Positions 1-8,462 of a DNA stretch of 64,000 bases are shown here, piece by piece. A model generated the notes under the pieces. That model saw only the letters and a list, made by a program, of their open reading frames with translations. It had not been told where the DNA came from and made no database searches. The stretch is from Cupriavidus necator A5-1 (GTDB taxonomy: Bacteria; Pseudomonadota; Gammaproteobacteria; Burkholderiales; Burkholderiaceae), in the NCBI RefSeq assembly GCF_000744095.1, contig NZ_JQLI01000004.1, positions 427,515 through 491,514 on the forward strand. The letters are read 5' to 3'. The first letter of the stretch is position 1, and each line of letters opens with the position of its first letter. Made by a program: the position numbers and the translations under genes.

Positions 1-237
1 ACGAACGCGATTGAGTCGACCTTCGCGACCGTGCGTCACCGCACGACGCGCACGCGCAATTGTGTGTCACGAGCAACCTTCCTTGGCCTGGCCTTCAAGC
101 TGATCGAGGAAGCCGAGAAAACATGGCGCCGCATCAACGGTGCCGAACACATCGAACTGCTCCTGAAGGGGATCCCCTTCAAGGACGGGGCTCCGGCGCA
201 AGACAATCCGCTGGATCAGCAGAAGCTCGCCGCCTGA
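1..237 (+). CDS. IS256-family transposase, C-terminal fragment (cut by window edge)
   Basis: Reading frame 1 is open from the first base to a TGA at 235-237 and gives 78 residues. It begins TNAIESTFATVRHRT, the conserved C-terminal block of IS256 (mutator-type) DDE transposases, and continues with the usual KTWRRINGAEHIELL-type tail. The protein catalyses cut-and-paste or copy-out transposition of its own element. The DDE catalytic core lies upstream of the window, so intactness cannot be judged. It is the probable cause of the truncation of the next gene. Confidence 0.85.
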   Translation, partial: TNAIESTFATVRHRTTRTRNCVSRATFLGLAFKLIEEAEKTWRRINGAEHIELLLKGIPFKDGAPAQDNPLDQQKLAA

Positions 238-275
238 CCATCGGCCACGATCACCCCCCGTACACCACAATTGAC
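1..275 (+). mobile_element. IS256-family insertion sequence, right end only
   Basis: Holds the last part of an IS256-type transposase gene followed by about 38 non-coding bases ending in ACCACAATTGAC, which look like the right terminal region. The sequence changes at about position 275 from IS-like DNA to a citrate-lyase-like reading frame, so the element probably ends there. The left part lies outside the window, so neither the left inverted repeat nor a target duplication can be checked. Confidence 0.7.
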
Positions 276-1019
276 TTTATCTCTGTCTTCGATCTCGAGG
301 ATCCTGTCGCCGATGAGCAAAAAGCCTCGGCTCGAGAGCGGTTGGGAAAATTCCTGAAGGCAAGGCGGGAACAGATAGACGCCGCTGTTTGTGTTCGAAT
401 CAATGCGCTGAATACAGGGCATATTCTAAGGGACTTGCAGGCGGTAATCCCCCACGCTCCGGATGCTGTCGTGCTACCAAAGTGTAAGGGAATCGGCGAT
501 GTGTATCGGCTTTGCGACTTCCTTGAGGCGCTGGAGCAGGTGTACTTCGACGGCCGCCATAAGACTGAAGTAATTGCCATGGCGACCGAGTCAGCAGCCG
601 GTGTGCTGGGGTTGGCATCATATGACAATCCCCCACTACGGCTGACAGCGCTGATCTGGGGTGTTGCGGATTTGGCTGCGGATATAGGGGCGCTACAAGC
701 CGTCAGTGCCGGAACGTTTACGCCGCCATTCTCGGTAGCGCGAACGCTTTGCTTGTTGGCCGCCGCGCAGGCCGGAGTTCAGGCGATTGATGCGGTGAGC
801 ACCGACCTGTCCAGCGACGTCCAGATCGAAGCGGAGGCGCTGCTCGCGAAACGAGACGGCTTCTCGGCGAAGGCCGCTGCACATCCATCGCATATCGCCA
901 GCATCAACAGAGTGTTCGAGCCACAACCAGAAGAAGTAGCTTGGGCCCGGGGCGTGGTCGATGCATTCGACAAGGCAAGGCACGCGGGTGTTGTCCGCTT
1001 TGGGGGGGGCGATGCTTGA
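276..1019 (+). pseudogene. HpcH/HpaI aldolase / citrate lyase beta-like protein, 5' end lost to IS insertion
   Basis: About 247 residues of a CitE-like TIM-barrel protein. Members cleave or form C-C bonds of citramalyl-, malyl- or citryl-CoA-type substrates using Mg2+. Visible family marks are FDLEDPV near the break, the stretch around VRINA, VVLPK, the MATESAAGVLGL region and WGVADLAADIG. The usual start with the RSxLFVPG strand, about 30 residues, is missing and the frame runs straight into the IS256 end, so the substrate-binding arginine strand is lost. An in-frame ATG inside the IS at position 60 could give a chimeric protein, but no proper start is seen. It stops at 1019 with no partner gene close downstream. 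Probably inactive. Confidence 0.7.
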
Positions 1020-1211
1020 TCGGCCGCACCTGCGACTAGCGCATCGGATCCTCAGCCGCATCGATGGAAACGACTGAGAAAATTGAGTGATCGGAAATGG
1101 CGAGGGGAGGATAGTCGGGTTTGACGCTTCCATCGGTTTGCGCCACAGGTCTCGACTGATGGACAATGTCTCCATACTTGCGGGAAGCTAGTGCCTCGCC
1201 AGGAGCTCGCG

Positions 1212-1244
1212 CCCCCACCGGAACAATTGGGGGTTCTCTTTTTT
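1212..1244 (+). terminator. rho-independent terminator
   Basis: A perfect 6-bp stem CCCCCA/TGGGGG with a 10-base loop is followed by a T-rich run (TTCTCTTTTTT). It lies about 190 bases after the citrate-lyase-like remnant and before the next gene, so it would end transcription from the left. Confidence 0.6.
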
Positions 1245-1285
1245 AGCGTGTGGTGTGCCCTTATGAAGCACGCTCGATGTGAGCT

Positions 1286-2038
1286 ATGACGAAGAGTCAG
1301 CCAACCAAGTGCATATCGGCGTTGCTAGCGGAAGTAAGAGTCGCGCGTCGGCAGGCCGAGAAGGAGGCTTCTGAAGCCGGAGACGGGAACTACATGAAAC
1401 GTCTGTCTTCGGTTGTGGAGGGTCATATTACAACGGAAGAAGGTCGAGGCCAGCTGATATGGATCGCATGCGCTGCGGAATTAGGCGTGCTTGAGCTGGC
1501 TCATCTGCAATTGAACAGACATGCCCGCGAGGCACTCAATGAGCGGGCGCTGAGTGCGCTGTTTTGGGCTGTGGTCCGTCGCTGGAATAGGTCTCAGGCG
1601 GAGAGGCCCGGCTTGAAGGGGCATGCCATCCCACAGAAAATTGACGGGGAACCTTGTCTGGATTGTAGCGACCCCTACCTTGATAGGCGTCGATACACAC
1701 CCCATCGGTGGCTGGAGAGGGATGGCTTGGACGGGAGCCTTCAGGCCCACTCAGACCTGGCGATTCGATTTCGCTGTCTCCGCTGCGAAACGCATTGGGT
1801 GCGCCGGTTACTCAACTCTGAGTACTTTGCAGGGTGGTCTATTACCCGGTTTGGGATGGGCTTGCAAAAGGTGAAGGCGAGTACACCCGGTGAGTCTGCA
1901 AGTAAAAGTGTGACTCTTGGTGTCTACGCGGACCTCGCCAGCAGTAAGGCGAAGAACCTCTACGGAGTACATCGCCTTCAGCGCACAGGCCTGAGAGGCA
2001 CTGACCTCAATCCAAGACCCCATCCATCGCCGAGCTGA
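1286..2038 (+). CDS. hypothetical protein with two CxxC pairs
   Basis: 250 residues, not recognised. The N-terminal part is rich in charged helices, with an RVARRQAEKEASEA stretch near residues 18-31. Two cysteine pairs, C124-x2-C127 and C164-x2-C167, are spaced as in a zinc ribbon and are the only functional hint. No signal peptide or membrane segment is seen. The ATG at 1286 has no strong ribosome-binding site, so the start is uncertain. The gene stands alone between a terminator and the Bug promoter, next to IS debris, which fits accessory DNA. It could be a small DNA- or RNA-binding protein, but this is a guess from the cysteine spacing. Confidence 0.5.
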   Translation: MTKSQPTKCISALLAEVRVARRQAEKEASEAGDGNYMKRLSSVVEGHITTEEGRGQLIWIACAAELGVLELAHLQLNRHAREALNERALSALFWAVVRRWNRSQAERPGLKGHAIPQKIDGEPCLDCSDPYLDRRRYTPHRWLERDGLDGSLQAHSDLAIRFRCLRCETHWVRRLLNSEYFAGWSITRFGMGLQKVKASTPGESASKSVTLGVYADLASSKAKNLYGVHRLQRTGLRGTDLNPRPHPSPS

Positions 2039-2234
2039 CGAAGTCGGGCGAGACTTCGGTGTCGTAGGGGTGTGCAAGCGAACGCGAGGAAGGTGTGATG
2101 GGCAACGCGTCTACCTAGCCTTGGGAACTCCACAGCACGCGCTATGAGGACTTATGGCGCGTCACGCGCGTTGCTTCTGTGGACAAATACCGGGTGCGCA
2201 AATTGCGACCGCTGCGGCTTCGCGAAAAACAATA

Positions 2235-2263
2235 TTGACAGAGACATTCCTGCCCCTTAGAGT
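2235..2263 (+). promoter_or_regulatory. sigma-70-type promoter for the Bug-PrpD pair
   Basis: A perfect -35 box TTGACA (2235-2240) is followed after exactly 17 bases by TAGAGT (2258-2263), a fair -10 box. It lies about 65 bases upstream of the Bug gene and points towards it. Confidence 0.55.
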
Positions 2264-2272
2264 GGCAACAAA

Positions 2273-2303
2273 TACGTATATGCGATATATCGATCGTATA
2301 TAT
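2273..2303 (+). promoter_or_regulatory. AT-rich dyad, probable operator of the Bug-PrpD pair
   Basis: An AT-rich stretch in GC-rich DNA holds two direct CGTATAT repeats 21 bases apart and a perfect CGATATATCG palindrome between them. It sits just after the promoter and before the ribosome-binding site of the Bug gene, as a repressor site would. FadR-type GntR regulators often bind such TAT-rich dyads. No GntR gene is present in the window. Confidence 0.4.
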
Positions 2304-2326
2304 GAACTAAAGAGCAGGAGACAACC

Positions 2327-3307
2327 ATGTTCCGATTCACCGTTCTGAAAATCCTTGTCGCCAGCCTGGTCGCCTTCCAGACCATGCTGGCTGCCGCACA
2401 AAGCGGCCAGCGGCCTTATCCCAGCAAGCCCATCAAGGTGTTGGTCGGCGTTCCGCCCGGCGGCAGCACCGACACCATCACCCGACTTTTTGCGGACTGG
2501 CTGCAGGGAAGCATGGGCCAGCCGGCCGTGGTGGAAAACCGTCCTGGCGCAAATACTGCCATGGCGGCGGACGCAGTGTCCCGTTCCGCTCCGGACGGCT
2601 ACAGCTTGCTGCTCGCAACAGATGCCTTCCTCACCATGCCGTTGTTGGCCAAGCAGAGCTTCGATCCGGCCAAGGACTTCGTGCCCGTCGGAACGGTGGG
2701 GCTCACCCATTTCGTGCTGGCGGTTCATCCGTCCATGCCGGTCAACTCGGTGCGCGAACTCATTACCTATGCCAAGTCCCATCCGGGCCAAATCAGTTAC
2801 GGTTCTTCAGGCAATGCCGGTACATCGCACTTGGGACTCGAGAAGTTCAAACTGCTGACCGGAACGAACATGGTGCACATCCCTTACCGTGGAGCTGGCC
2901 CTGCGCTGACCGACGCCATATCCGGCCAGTACCAGGTCTCTTTGTGGACGCCCTTGACGATCGCTCAGCAAGTGAAGACGGGTAAGCTCAAGGCGCTGGC
3001 TGTGACGGGTTCAAAAAGGGTCCCGAATCTTCAGCAGGTTCCGACTTTCGCCGAGTCCGGATTGCCCGCCTATGACCACAAGGTGTGGTACGCGGTGTTC
3101 GCCCCGGCCGGCACGCCAAAGCCGATCGTGGACCGGCTCAACGCCGAAATCTCCAAGATGCTCGCTTCACCGAAAATCCGGCAGAAGTTCGAAGACGCCG
3201 GAGTGGAGCCACTGGTGTCGACCCCCGAGCAACTGGCTTCCATGATGCGCTCCGACACGAACGAGGTTGGCAAGCTGATCCAGGCTGCCAACATCAAGAT
3301 AGACTGA
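2327..3307 (+). CDS. Bug/TctC-family periplasmic carboxylate-binding protein
   Basis: 326 residues. Bug proteins are the periplasmic solute receptors of tripartite tricarboxylate transporters and bind carboxylic acids in a two-lobed venus-flytrap fold. Residues 1-24 form a Sec signal peptide (hydrophobic core VLKILVASLVAFQTM, AAA before the mature part). The family marks PYPSKPIKVLVGVPPGGSTD (strand plus phosphate-like loop), VVENRPGANT, the PDGYSLL motif and SYGSSGNAGTSHL follow in order. A clear AGGAG precedes the ATG by 6 bases. No tctA/tctB membrane genes are near, so this is an orphan Bug that may serve a distant permease or act as a sensor. It is followed after 8 bases by a PrpD-family gene, so the pair is probably an operon. 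Confidence 0.93.
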   Translation: MFRFTVLKILVASLVAFQTMLAAAQSGQRPYPSKPIKVLVGVPPGGSTDTITRLFADWLQGSMGQPAVVENRPGANTAMAADAVSRSAPDGYSLLLATDAFLTMPLLAKQSFDPAKDFVPVGTVGLTHFVLAVHPSMPVNSVRELITYAKSHPGQISYGSSGNAGTSHLGLEKFKLLTGTNMVHIPYRGAGPALTDAISGQYQVSLWTPLTIAQQVKTGKLKALAVTGSKRVPNLQQVPTFAESGLPAYDHKVWYAVFAPAGTPKPIVDRLNAEISKMLASPKIRQKFEDAGVEPLVSTPEQLASMMRSDTNEVGKLIQAANIKID

Positions 3308-3315
3308 GGCGAATA

Positions 3316-4665
3316 ATGACTGAGACTCTGACTACGACGCTTACCCGCTACGCGGCATCCACCACATACGACGCCCTTCCCGCGAATGTGCGGGAGCGTG
3401 CCAAGCAGGTGATCGTCGACGAGATTGCATGTTCCTACTTTGGGCGGCGCAGCCTCGCTGGCGATCTCGGTGCGCGCTACGCCTCTGAGGCCGGCGGCCC
3501 ACCAGAAGCGCGCATCTACGCGACAGGCCAACGCGTGTCCGCGCCCAACGCGGCGCTGGCCAACGGCGCTGCGGGCCATGGCGAGGAGGTCGATGGCGCG
3601 CATGTGGTGGGAGGGCATCCCGGTGCCAGCATCGTCCACGCTGCCGTCGCCATGGCCGAGAAACAACGGACGACCGGTGCAGAACTGGTGAACGCTGTCG
3701 TGCTCGGGTACGACGTTGGTGTGCGCATCGTCGAGGCCTGTGGCAAGCTCTACGGAGTCAAAGACCGCTTCGGCCTCGATTCCGCTTTCCTTTATGCGTT
3801 CGGCTGTGCCGCTGCGGCCAGCCGACTGCTCGGGCTCGACGCCACCCGCCATGCCCACGCGCTGGCGCTCACAAGTTTCAGCACGAACGCGCTCGCCTCG
3901 TTCTATGCAGAGAAGCGGCACATCAGCAAGTCGTTGTGCAACGGCCAGTTTGCTTCGGCGGGTGTGAGCGGCGCGTTGATGGCCCGCGCAGGACTGGAAG
4001 GCCATGAGGACATCGTCGGCGCGCCGTATGGCGTGCTGCATGCATGGGGCGCTGAGGGGCAGCGGGAGGCAGTGACCCGTGGGCTGGGGGAGCAGTTCGC
4101 CATCATGGGTGCCAATTTCAAATTCGTGAACGCAGGCTATCCGATCCATGCGCCCGTGGAGGCTGCCCTCAAGATGGTGACCACGCACGGCATTCGTGTC
4201 GAGCAGATCGCGGCCGTCGACGTCGGTATGCCGACCAACACGATGAAAGTCGTAGACAACCGGGATATGCACAACATCTGTCTGCAAGACATGCTGAGCG
4301 CGGCACTCGTGCGCGGAGGGCTGAAGCTACGGGAATCGCCGTTTCCCGAGGTGCTGGCCGATGCGGGGTTTGCGCGGCTGCGCGAGCGTATCACATTGCG
4401 TGGTCATCCCGATCTCGACCGCGACCAGCCCGATGGGCGCGGCTCCATCGTAACCATCACTACCGTGGACGGCGCCTCCCTGTCCGCGCGTGTCGATTAT
4501 CCACGTGGTCACAGCAAACGCGGAGGGGCCACCTGGCCTGAACTCGCGGAAAAGTGGCACGAAGGTCTCCCCGAATGCGACGTGGACCGAATGCTGGCCG
4601 TGGCGCAGCGTTTGGATGAGGTGGAGGACGTCAACGAATTTCTGGACGCGTTTCGGGCGCGTTGA
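3316..4665 (+). CDS. MmgE/PrpD-family protein
   Basis: 449 residues. The family includes 2-methylcitrate dehydratase, cis-aconitate decarboxylase and iminodisuccinate epimerase, all acting on small tri- or dicarboxylic acids. The usual order is present: helical N-terminus, ANGAAGHGEEVDGAHVVGGHPG (active-site region around residues 78-98), FGCAAAASRLLGLD and the C-terminal RVDYPRGHSKR block. The ATG at 3316 is preceded by GAGGCG and lies 8 bases after the Bug stop codon, so the two are probably co-transcribed and the Bug ligand may be its substrate or a precursor. Which reaction it performs cannot be read from the sequence. It is one of four PrpD-family genes in the window. Confidence 0.88.
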   Translation: MTETLTTTLTRYAASTTYDALPANVRERAKQVIVDEIACSYFGRRSLAGDLGARYASEAGGPPEARIYATGQRVSAPNAALANGAAGHGEEVDGAHVVGGHPGASIVHAAVAMAEKQRTTGAELVNAVVLGYDVGVRIVEACGKLYGVKDRFGLDSAFLYAFGCAAAASRLLGLDATRHAHALALTSFSTNALASFYAEKRHISKSLCNGQFASAGVSGALMARAGLEGHEDIVGAPYGVLHAWGAEGQREAVTRGLGEQFAIMGANFKFVNAGYPIHAPVEAALKMVTTHGIRVEQIAAVDVGMPTNTMKVVDNRDMHNICLQDMLSAALVRGGLKLRESPFPEVLADAGFARLRERITLRGHPDLDRDQPDGRGSIVTITTVDGASLSARVDYPRGHSKRGGATWPELAEKWHEGLPECDVDRMLAVAQRLDEVEDVNEFLDAFRAR

Positions 4666-5031
4666 GGGGCGCTTGGTGCGGAAGCGGGGCGCCGCTGGCG
4701 CGCCCTGGCTCGAGTGCCAAGCGCCCAGGTCTGCAACTACCGTGTAGGCAAGGACGCTCCGCAGTAGTTGCTGGCTGGACAAAGCGATGGCACTTCCTGT
4801 GCTGATCCAGAACGCCTCTGCTGGCCGCCATGAAATCGTCCATGTCCGCGCTAAAAGCTATGTCGACGGATTTGTCGCGCTTCAGTCAGTGACGCGAAGA
4901 ACTGTAAGACGTTAACGCGCTGTCTGGGGCTTTCCTATGAGCGCCTGACACGTGTCCAACGGCGGATTGCCATGGTTCCGCTGGTCAACGCGCGTGACGA
5001 ATTAATCCTTTATACGAAGACGAGGAAGCGA
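4666..5031. other. intergenic region without recognised features
   Basis: 366 bases between the PrpD-family gene and the esterase. The ATG at 4972 is in frame with the esterase, but the ribosome-binding site favours the later start. No clear terminator or operator seen. Confidence 0.5.
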
Positions 5032-6705
5032 ATGTCTTGGTATCCACGCGCCCACTGTCAAGCCCTGTCGGCGTTCGTTCTTTGCCTTGCCATTTGTGCT
5101 ATGACGGCAGGTGTCACGCGGCTTGCTCTCGCAGCCAGCCCCGAATATGTCATTGCCCATACCGCTGCGGGGACTGTCCGCGGCAAGGTTTCAGGTGATG
5201 ACGCTGTTGATGTATTCAAGGGCATACCCTATGCGTCACCGCCCGTCGGCGAGCTTCGCTGGCGAGCGCCGAGGCCTGCGACGCCATGGTCAGGTGTGCG
5301 CGACGCGTTCGGCCCAGGCAGTCCATGCCCTCAGACCGGCCGCTTGGCTAGTACGAATGAGGATTGTCTCTACTTGAATGTATGGAGACCTCATCGCCGA
5401 CTCGCTCGCGGCCTCCCTGTCATGGTATTTATCCATGGCGGGGGCCAGCGTACTTCGGCCGCTCACGAGTATAACGCGGACTGGCTCGTGACACGCGGGG
5501 AACCTGTCGTTTTCGTTTCCATTAATTATCGCCTGAATATCTTCGCGTTCCTCGCCCATAGGGAGCTCACCGCTGAGGAACCTCAGCTTGGCTCTGGCAA
5601 CTATGCCTTGCTGGACCAGATGCAGGCGCTCCGTTGGATCCGGGAGAATATTAGAAGTTTTGGAGGCGATCCCAATAACGTAACGATCTTCGGAGAATCT
5701 GGCGGGGCACAGGCCGTTTGCGTTCTCTTGGCAGCGCCTCAGGCGCGTGGTCTGTTTCATCGGGCCATTTCGCAGAGTGGCCCTTGCCAATGGCAGTTTT
5801 ACCCATCTCTGAGGGCGTCCGAAGACAAGGGCGCGGACATTGCTGTACAGCTTGGGTGCACACAACCGAATCCGCTGCCCTGTCTGCGTGCCCTGCCGAC
5901 GAGCATAGTCCTTGGCAAGGAGCAAGGTGCCACATCTGACACGGCCTCGGCTCAGCCGTCCTGGGGGGGAGGAGCCTTTCCACTTCCTATGCGTGAGGCA
6001 ATAGCATCGGGAAGGTTCACGCGGGTCCCATTGATGCAGGGTTCGACCCGCGACGAGGCTATGTTTCAACTGGCGCTCCAGTATGGAGGATCTCGTGAGG
6101 CAGTTCGTGCAGAGCAGTATCGCGCCATTCTGAGTAGTTACTTCGGCGACTCCCGGGTATCGGCGATTGAAGCGCAGTATCCGCTGGTAGATTACCCCGC
6201 GCCTATCTATGCGTTGAGCGCTGCCTTGAGCGATTCTGGTATGGTCACCAACAACCGCATCGGGCTGTGCAATCTCCACTTGGCCAATCAGTTGGCGGCG
6301 CCTCACGTTTCCTTGTATGCGTACGAGTTCGCTGACAGGAGCGCGCCTTATCCCACGCCGATATTCAATGCGCCGGGGAACCTGATCGCTGCAGCTCATA
6401 CTATGGAGTTGTCGTATCTCTTCCATCAAAGCGAGCTGACGACCGCGCAGCGTACCGTTTCTGACTTGATGATCCGGTACTGGACGAATTTCGCGCGCAA
6501 GGGTGATCCTAACGGGGAAGGATTGCCAAATTGGCCGGCTTACCAACCGGATAAGCAGGCGGTAATGAGGTTTGATTCTCATAATGTCCGGGCAGATCTC
6601 GACTTCTTCTCCCGGTACAAATGCAAGTTCTGGGCAGAACAAGGCTTTGGTACTTTATCCGGACCTTACCCGAGATCCACGGCAAGTGGCCCTAAGTACG
6701 AGTAG
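5032..6705 (+). CDS. secreted type-B carboxylesterase
   Basis: 557 residues from the ATG at 5032, chosen because AGGAAG lies just before it; a 20-residue longer start at 4972 is possible. Residues 10-35 form a signal peptide ending ALAA, so the enzyme acts in the periplasm or outside. Marks of the cholinesterase/type-B fold are present: EDCLYLNVW at 110-118, oxyanion loop HGGG at 135-138 and the nucleophile elbow GESGG with Ser223. The acid is probably the Glu in GSTRDEAM and the base the His in AAHTMEL. It would hydrolyse carboxylic esters and release acids that the neighbouring binding proteins could capture. It stands alone; the natural substrate is unknown. Confidence 0.9.
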   Translation: MSWYPRAHCQALSAFVLCLAICAMTAGVTRLALAASPEYVIAHTAAGTVRGKVSGDDAVDVFKGIPYASPPVGELRWRAPRPATPWSGVRDAFGPGSPCPQTGRLASTNEDCLYLNVWRPHRRLARGLPVMVFIHGGGQRTSAAHEYNADWLVTRGEPVVFVSINYRLNIFAFLAHRELTAEEPQLGSGNYALLDQMQALRWIRENIRSFGGDPNNVTIFGESGGAQAVCVLLAAPQARGLFHRAISQSGPCQWQFYPSLRASEDKGADIAVQLGCTQPNPLPCLRALPTSIVLGKEQGATSDTASAQPSWGGGAFPLPMREAIASGRFTRVPLMQGSTRDEAMFQLALQYGGSREAVRAEQYRAILSSYFGDSRVSAIEAQYPLVDYPAPIYALSAALSDSGMVTNNRIGLCNLHLANQLAAPHVSLYAYEFADRSAPYPTPIFNAPGNLIAAAHTMELSYLFHQSELTTAQRTVSDLMIRYWTNFARKGDPNGEGLPNWPAYQPDKQAVMRFDSHNVRADLDFFSRYKCKFWAEQGFGTLSGPYPRSTASGPKYE

Positions 6706-7351
6706 GAGATTCGCCAGCCTTACGCCGAATGCGCCAGGACGGGACTGCAGCGGGATGCCTCCTTGTATTGTGCCCAAGCACCTATCCAGCCCGACCCTCC
6801 ACCTCGTGCAATGCCGAAGCGGCTGGATGGGAATGCCAGCGATGACCGTGTTCATCTATTGCCCTGCGCCATGCGGGCTAGACCGCGTAACGATATGCTC
6901 GTCGTTGGCCGACAAGCCTCATTAATAGGACCAACATTCTGAAGACTGGCTGATTCTAAAATGCAATTAATTGCCGTATTCAAACTTCGACCGCAAATGC
7001 TGGCCTGTATGAGGCCGTCCGATCGGTGCGGCGGAGCAGTTATACCGTCGCGGAGTATAGTTTCACGATCATGAAATAATCCGGGAGGGTCCATGTCGCG
7101 ACAACTACCTGATCCAACTCCACCTTAACGCGCGACGATTCGCACCATTCACCAACTGGGCGATCGCGTTCGAGCAAGCCGGGCAGGGGAAGGGATACCG
7201 ATTGACCAGGCGGCGAGGAATTGCGGTGATTCCATCAGCATGCTGTCCAAGCTTGAAGAGTAGGGCCGCGATCAGGATGAGCGTCAGGCTCGGAAGGCCC
7301 CCTCGATCGGTGCGCGGAAACGCTAGGGGCGCGCTTCAACCGGGACGCATT
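6706..7351. other. intergenic region without recognised genes
   Basis: About 650 bases between the esterase and the recombinase remnant. Only short frames without family marks are present (for example minus 6852-7094). It may be decayed mobile DNA, but I cannot name a parent. Confidence 0.4.
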
Positions 7352-8334
7352 TCACGTCTTGTTGGTCCATCCGATGCGATGCCGCTCCTGCGTGGCCTCG
7401 TGCCGTGCATCCTCTTCGCTGTGCAGGTAGCCGCTGGTGGTGGCGATGGAGGCATGGCCAAAGTTGTCGCGCACAAAACGCAGGTCGACCTGCTGGTCGG
7501 TCATGTGCGAGCCTGCCGTGTGGCGCAGCCAGTGGGCCGAGGCGCTGGCCAGCACCGCAGCCTGACCCTCCCACTCGGGCCCGCGCGCGCGCAGGCGCGC
7601 AGCCGCCATGGCAAATACCTCCTTCAGAATCAGATGCAGCGCTCCGCGTGACAGGGCCTTGTCGCGACCCGCCTCACGGCCGATAATGGGCAGCACCAGC
7701 GGGCGCGTTTCCCCAGGCTGCGGGCTAGGCGGCAGTCCGTGGGCGCGGCGGTAGCGCGCCAGTTCGGCGATCAGTTTATCGGTGGCCGGTACCAGCCGGG
7801 TCTTGTTGCCCTTGCCGGTCACCTCCAGCCACCAGCGCTCGATGCCCTGAGCGTCGCGCCGGCAGAAGAACGCTCCCAAGGGCGTGCTCGTGACTTCCGA
7901 AGCGCGCAACCCACCCAGATAGAGCGCCGTCAGCACCCAGCGGCAGCGCGCCGCATGCAGGCCCTCGCGCACGGTGCCGACCGGCATCGCCTCGACGGTT
8001 TCCTTGACGGTCGCCCACAGCTCGTGGCTCAGATAGCGCGTGATGCGCGGCCGGCTGGGGCACGCCGGCGCCGCGCGAGCGCGAGCGGGTTGCCGGCCAG
8101 GTAGCCGGCCTCGGTCAGCCAGGCGAAGAGCGCGTTCAGGATCACCATCGCGTGGCGCACGCTGGCGGGCGACAGCGGCCCGGCAAAGGGGCGCCAGTCC
8201 GGATGGCTGCGTGCGAGCTTCTTGCTGCCGGCCAGTACCCAGCGCGCGGCCGGCTGCGGGTCAGCCAGGAAGCGCTCATAGACGAGCAGGTCCTCGTGCG
8301 TCAGTGAAGACAGCGGCTTGCCGAGCTGCAGCAC
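7352..8334 (-). pseudogene. tyrosine recombinase (phage-type integrase), frameshifted and 5'-truncated
   Basis: Two minus-strand frames together make one integrase. The N-terminal part (8334 to about 8060) is a SAM-like DNA-binding domain with LSPASVRHAMVILNALFAWL. The C-terminal part (about 8055 to 7352) is the catalytic domain with GGLRASEV (first Arg), KGNKTRLVP (Lys), HWLRHTAGSH (His-x2-Arg) and GHASIATTSGYLHSEE (His/Tyr). The frame changes in the GC-rich stretch at about 8045-8070, where one frame ends at ASRAI and the other begins near RYLSHELW. The 5' end lacks an obvious start. The enzyme would have moved an integrative element by site-specific recombination; the frameshift probably killed it, unless it is a sequencing error. 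Confidence 0.75.
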
Positions 8335-8348
8335 CGCCCACAGGATCA

Positions 8349-8374
8349 GCCGTAGAACGAAGTAATTCTGTCAC
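8349..8374 (-). repeat. GTGACA...GTTCTACGG motif, candidate recombinase or element-end site
   Basis: On the minus strand, just upstream of the recombinase frame, GTGACAGAATTACTTCGTTCTACGG occurs in two halves. Close relatives lie at 10486-10517 (GTGACAACTT then GGTCTACG) and 49653-49677 (GTGACAACTT then GTTCTACGG). The recurrence beside recombinase and IS scars suggests a shared element end or binding site. Confidence 0.4.
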
Positions 8375-8462
8375 TCCGGAATCCCGCCGAAACCCGCGCT
8401 GTACATAGAAGCCCGGAGGGCGAATTGACACTATTACTTGCACTCGAAACGAAGGAAATGTG

